A stretch of DNA of 64,000 nt from Tupaia tana (lineage: Eukaryota > Chordata > Mammalia > Scandentia > Tupaiidae): positions 87,696,475-87,760,474 of the forward strand of contig JAKSZU010000002.1 of the NCBI GenBank assembly GCA_026018925.1, read 5' to 3'. Positions 61,446-64,000 of this stretch are shown piece by piece (position 1 is the first letter of the stretch; the number at the start of each line of letters is the position of its first letter). The translations under genes were made by a program, and so were the position numbers. Under the pieces are notes generated by a model. That model was not told where the DNA came from and ran no database searches. It was given only the letters and a program-made list of their open reading frames with translations.

Positions 61446-61700
61446 GGATCCAGCTAATGACATGGTGGTTAAGGTGACTAGAGCCCACATGGTTAACTTC
61501 ATAGTTCAAGTTCTGAACCCAACAGCTCGAAATATATGCTGAGTAAATGTGCACATGTGCTTATTATCCTGAGAGGAGAATGGAGAAGATTGTGGCACGG
61601 CCAGTTCCCCAGAGGATTATTTCTCTCTCTTTCATATTCCCTTTCTCTCTCTCCAGTGAGTGTATAAGCTCTATAGAAAAAACTAAAAACAATAAAAATT
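61446..61700 (+). mobile_element. tRNA-like SINE in L1 ORF2
   Basis: Head CCAGCTAATGACATGGTGG, body CTGAGAGGAGAATGGAG, tail AAGCTCTATAGAAAAAAC. Confidence 0.85.
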
Positions 61701-62840
61701 TTAAAAAGGAATACAGAATTTAGAAATAAATCCCAAAATATATAGCCAACTGATTTTTGCCAGTGTGGAAAAGAAAGTCTCTTCAGCAAATGGCGCTAGA
61801 AGAATTGGATATCCACCTGCAAAAAAAAATAAAATTAGACCTGTATCTCTTACTATTAACAAAGATCAACGCAAAATGGAGAAATATCTAAATGTAAAGC
61901 CTCAAATTATAAAAACTACTGTAGAAAACACAAGAAAAACACTTGAAGACATTAAAGAAGGCAAAAGTTTCTTAAGTTGAAGACTCTAATATGCAGGCAA
62001 CAATTTTCAAAAATGGACAATTGGTATTTCATCAAGATAAAAGCTTTTTTGCAGCTAAGGAAACAATAATTAGGGTGAAGAAACAACCCACGGAACAGGA
62101 GAAAATATTTACAGTCTGTCCTTAGACAAGGGACTGATAACCAGAATACATAAGGAATTTAAGCAACTCAGTTGCAAAAGAAAGGAAAGAAAAAAAAGAA
62201 GGAAAAGGAAGGAAGGAAGGAAGGAAGGAAGGAAGGAAGGGAGGGAGGGAGGGAGGGAGGGAAAAGAGAAGAGAAGAGAAGAGAAGAGGAGAGGAGAGGA
62301 GAGGAGAGGAGAGGAGAGGAGAGGAGAGGAGAGGAGAAGAGAAGAGAAGAGAAGAGAAGAGAAGAGAAGAGAAGAGAAGAGAAGAGAAGAGAGAAAGAAA
62401 GCACAACAGAAATTCCATGAATACTCCAATTAAAAAATGGGCAAATGAGCTGAACAGATGATTCTTTAATCATAAGGGAAATGCAAATCACAACTCCAGT
62501 GATATCATTTAACCCTAGGCAGTGACTGTGATAAAAAATATAAAGAATGACAAAGGCTGGAGAGGCTGGGGTGAAAGAAAACCCTCCTGCACTGTTGGTG
62601 GGAATGTCAATTAGTACAGCCACTGTGGAAAACAATACAAGTTTCTTCAAAAACCTGCAAATGGAGCTTTCACATGACCCAGACCCAGTAATCCCACTTC
62701 TTGGTATCTACCCAAAGAATAGGAAAACACTCAGTCGGAAAGACACTTGCACGTCTGTGTTCATTGCAGCATTATTCACAACTGCAAAGACATGGAATCG
62801 ACCCAAATGCCCAAGAACAGATGACTAGATTGAAAAAATG
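61700..62840 (+). pseudogene. L1 ORF2 C-terminal remnant
   Basis: Includes LNVKPQIIKTTVENT (near 61890) and, after the purine tract, IPLLGIYPKNRKT and FIAALFTTAKTWN (62690-62800), conserved near the ORF2 end. Confidence 0.85.
62176..62401 (+). repeat. 226-bp pure homopurine tract inside L1
   Basis: (GGAA)n, then (GGGA)n, then (GAGAA)n, (GAGAG)n and (GAGAA)n with no pyrimidine. It expanded within the L1 ORF2 3' region, after GCAACTCAGTTGCAAAAG. Confidence 0.97.
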
Positions 62841-63250
62841 TGGCACATTTACATTGTGAACACTACTCAGTCATAAATGACAACAAAATCCTGTCATGTG
62901 ATACAAAGCAGATGAATATAGAAAACTTAATGCTAAACAAAACAAGCAAGACAATGAAAGACAAACATTGTATGTCTCCGCACAATATATACTGAATATC
63001 TGCTCTCAATGGCAGAAATCGAATGATTCAAAGATATAATAGTAGGGAGGACAAGTGTAGATGCCAAAGACTGAATAGGAGAGGGGTGGATATTTAAGAC
63101 AAATGGGAGGAGCTTAGGGAAAAACATTTAATAGATACAAGAATATAATGTTCTCTACTAAAAACGTTATATATGGTAATATCATTTATTTGACTGTCAA
63201 ATGCTGCATGCATCCTTTGAGAAATCATATTATATGCTATAAAAATATAC

Positions 63251-64000
63251 AACAGTTAAATGTAAACAAAAAATCATGAAATTAAAAAGGACCATATTTA
63301 CATTCAAAATATTTGAGAATAATTTTAAATTTACCTTCAAACTGCACATAACTTACTTTAAAACATCATGTCTTATAAATACTTTTAAATACATAAGTAA
63401 CTCAGCTTGACTTATAGTTTCTACTAGGTGTAAGGAGAAATTAAAATGTAATTTAAATGCCTAACAACAAATCTGTATTTTAGTTACAAAAGTAATGGAC
63501 CATTTATACATATATATGAAATTTTCACATCATAAAAAATGAAAAATTAAAAAATTAAATTAGAAGAGAAATAAAGATAAACTGAAACTAATGCCTACCA
63601 TTTTTTTGTTCTTCTTTTGATTAATTTGAGACATTAATCTTTCTGATTCTATTTTCCAGGCACATGTTGTAAATTTTTTATGGAAGATATTCTTCCTATC
63701 CAACTCACAGGATTTATTTTCATCATTTGGATGTATTTAATTCTTCTTTTGATCTTTGCTTTTTTATTTATATTCTACTTTAGTCCCTTTCTTCAATTTG
63801 CTCCTTGTCCTACTATGCTAGTCTTTCATAACTACTTATACCTAATAATGGATTTGACTTTCAATATAAGTGGTATTTTGTAACAACCTGTTTGGTCCAT
63901 TGGGGTCTAAGGCTGCCACAGGGCTGATTTTTATTAGAATTTCAGAAACACAGAGTAGCTTCATGTTAAAAAAATTTTCAAGTTCATTTTAAGGACAATT
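63251..64000. other. AT-rich intronic stretch at the right edge
   Basis: No gene or named repeat. The frame at 63680-63883 is hydrophobic by base composition only. Confidence 0.5.

Larger units (their letters stand above)
56200..63250 (+). mobile_element. Long decayed L1, sense strand, interrupted by SINEs
   Basis: A near full-length but decayed LINE-1. 56200-56890 is probable 5' UTR. ORF1 fragments follow at about 56898-57617, then an ORF1-ORF2 linker to about 57950. ORF2 endonuclease region spans 57950-58690, reverse transcriptase 60230-61440, C-terminal part 61700-62840, and 3' UTR about 62840-63140. Four SINEs and a homopurine tract interrupt it. Many frameshifts mean it is not active. 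The 5' boundary is uncertain. Confidence 0.82.

Noticed and set aside
62109..62650. Overlapping minus-strand frames up to 160 codons, Ser/Leu-rich
   Set aside because: Produced by the homopurine tract inside L1.

Overview
The window is nuclear DNA of a placental mammal. It is AT-rich, has very few long reading frames, and is full of LINE, SINE, LTR and DNA-transposon remnants. The only protein-coding gene I can support is EPM2A (laforin, the glycogen phosphatase), on the minus strand. Two coding exons are present: a 242-nt exon for residues 159-240 (26909-27150) and the terminal exon for residues 240-331 (16092-16369). Both have correct splice sites, matching phase and an intact phosphatase signature. 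The earlier exons (carbohydrate-binding module and start codon) are not recognised here and should lie beyond the right edge, so 27151-64000 is the preceding intron.

Layout. 1-13970 is downstream intergenic sequence. About 13970-16091 is the probable EPM2A 3' UTR, with a candidate poly(A) signal at 13990-13995. 16370-26908 is the last intron (10.5 kb), which holds a decayed gammaretrovirus-like env segment with a 3' LTR (about 24050-25425). 27151-64000 is the upstream intron. It holds a young, perfectly palindromic LTR element flanked by a 6-bp target duplication (34087-35350), a twin-primed L1 (38712-39560), a nested MaLR provirus-like element (40789-44130) and a long, decayed plus-strand L1 (about 56200-63250) interrupted by four SINEs and a long homopurine tract.

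The dominant repeat is a roughly 250-bp tRNA-like SINE with about 42 copies in both orientations, many with visible target-site duplications. It is not Alu, B1/B2, the carnivore tRNA-Lys SINE, the horse or pig SINE or AfroSINE as I know them, so the host probably belongs to a less-studied order. I cannot name the species. Older shared repeats (MIR, L2, MLT1/MST-like LTRs, MER5/MER20-like hAT pieces) are also present. No RNA gene, CRISPR array or prokaryotic feature was seen.

The most notable observations are the head-to-head LTR palindrome, the two same-orientation SINEs that tightly bracket EPM2A exon 3, a short SINE subfamily with a shared internal deletion, and three related palindromic mariner-type MITEs.
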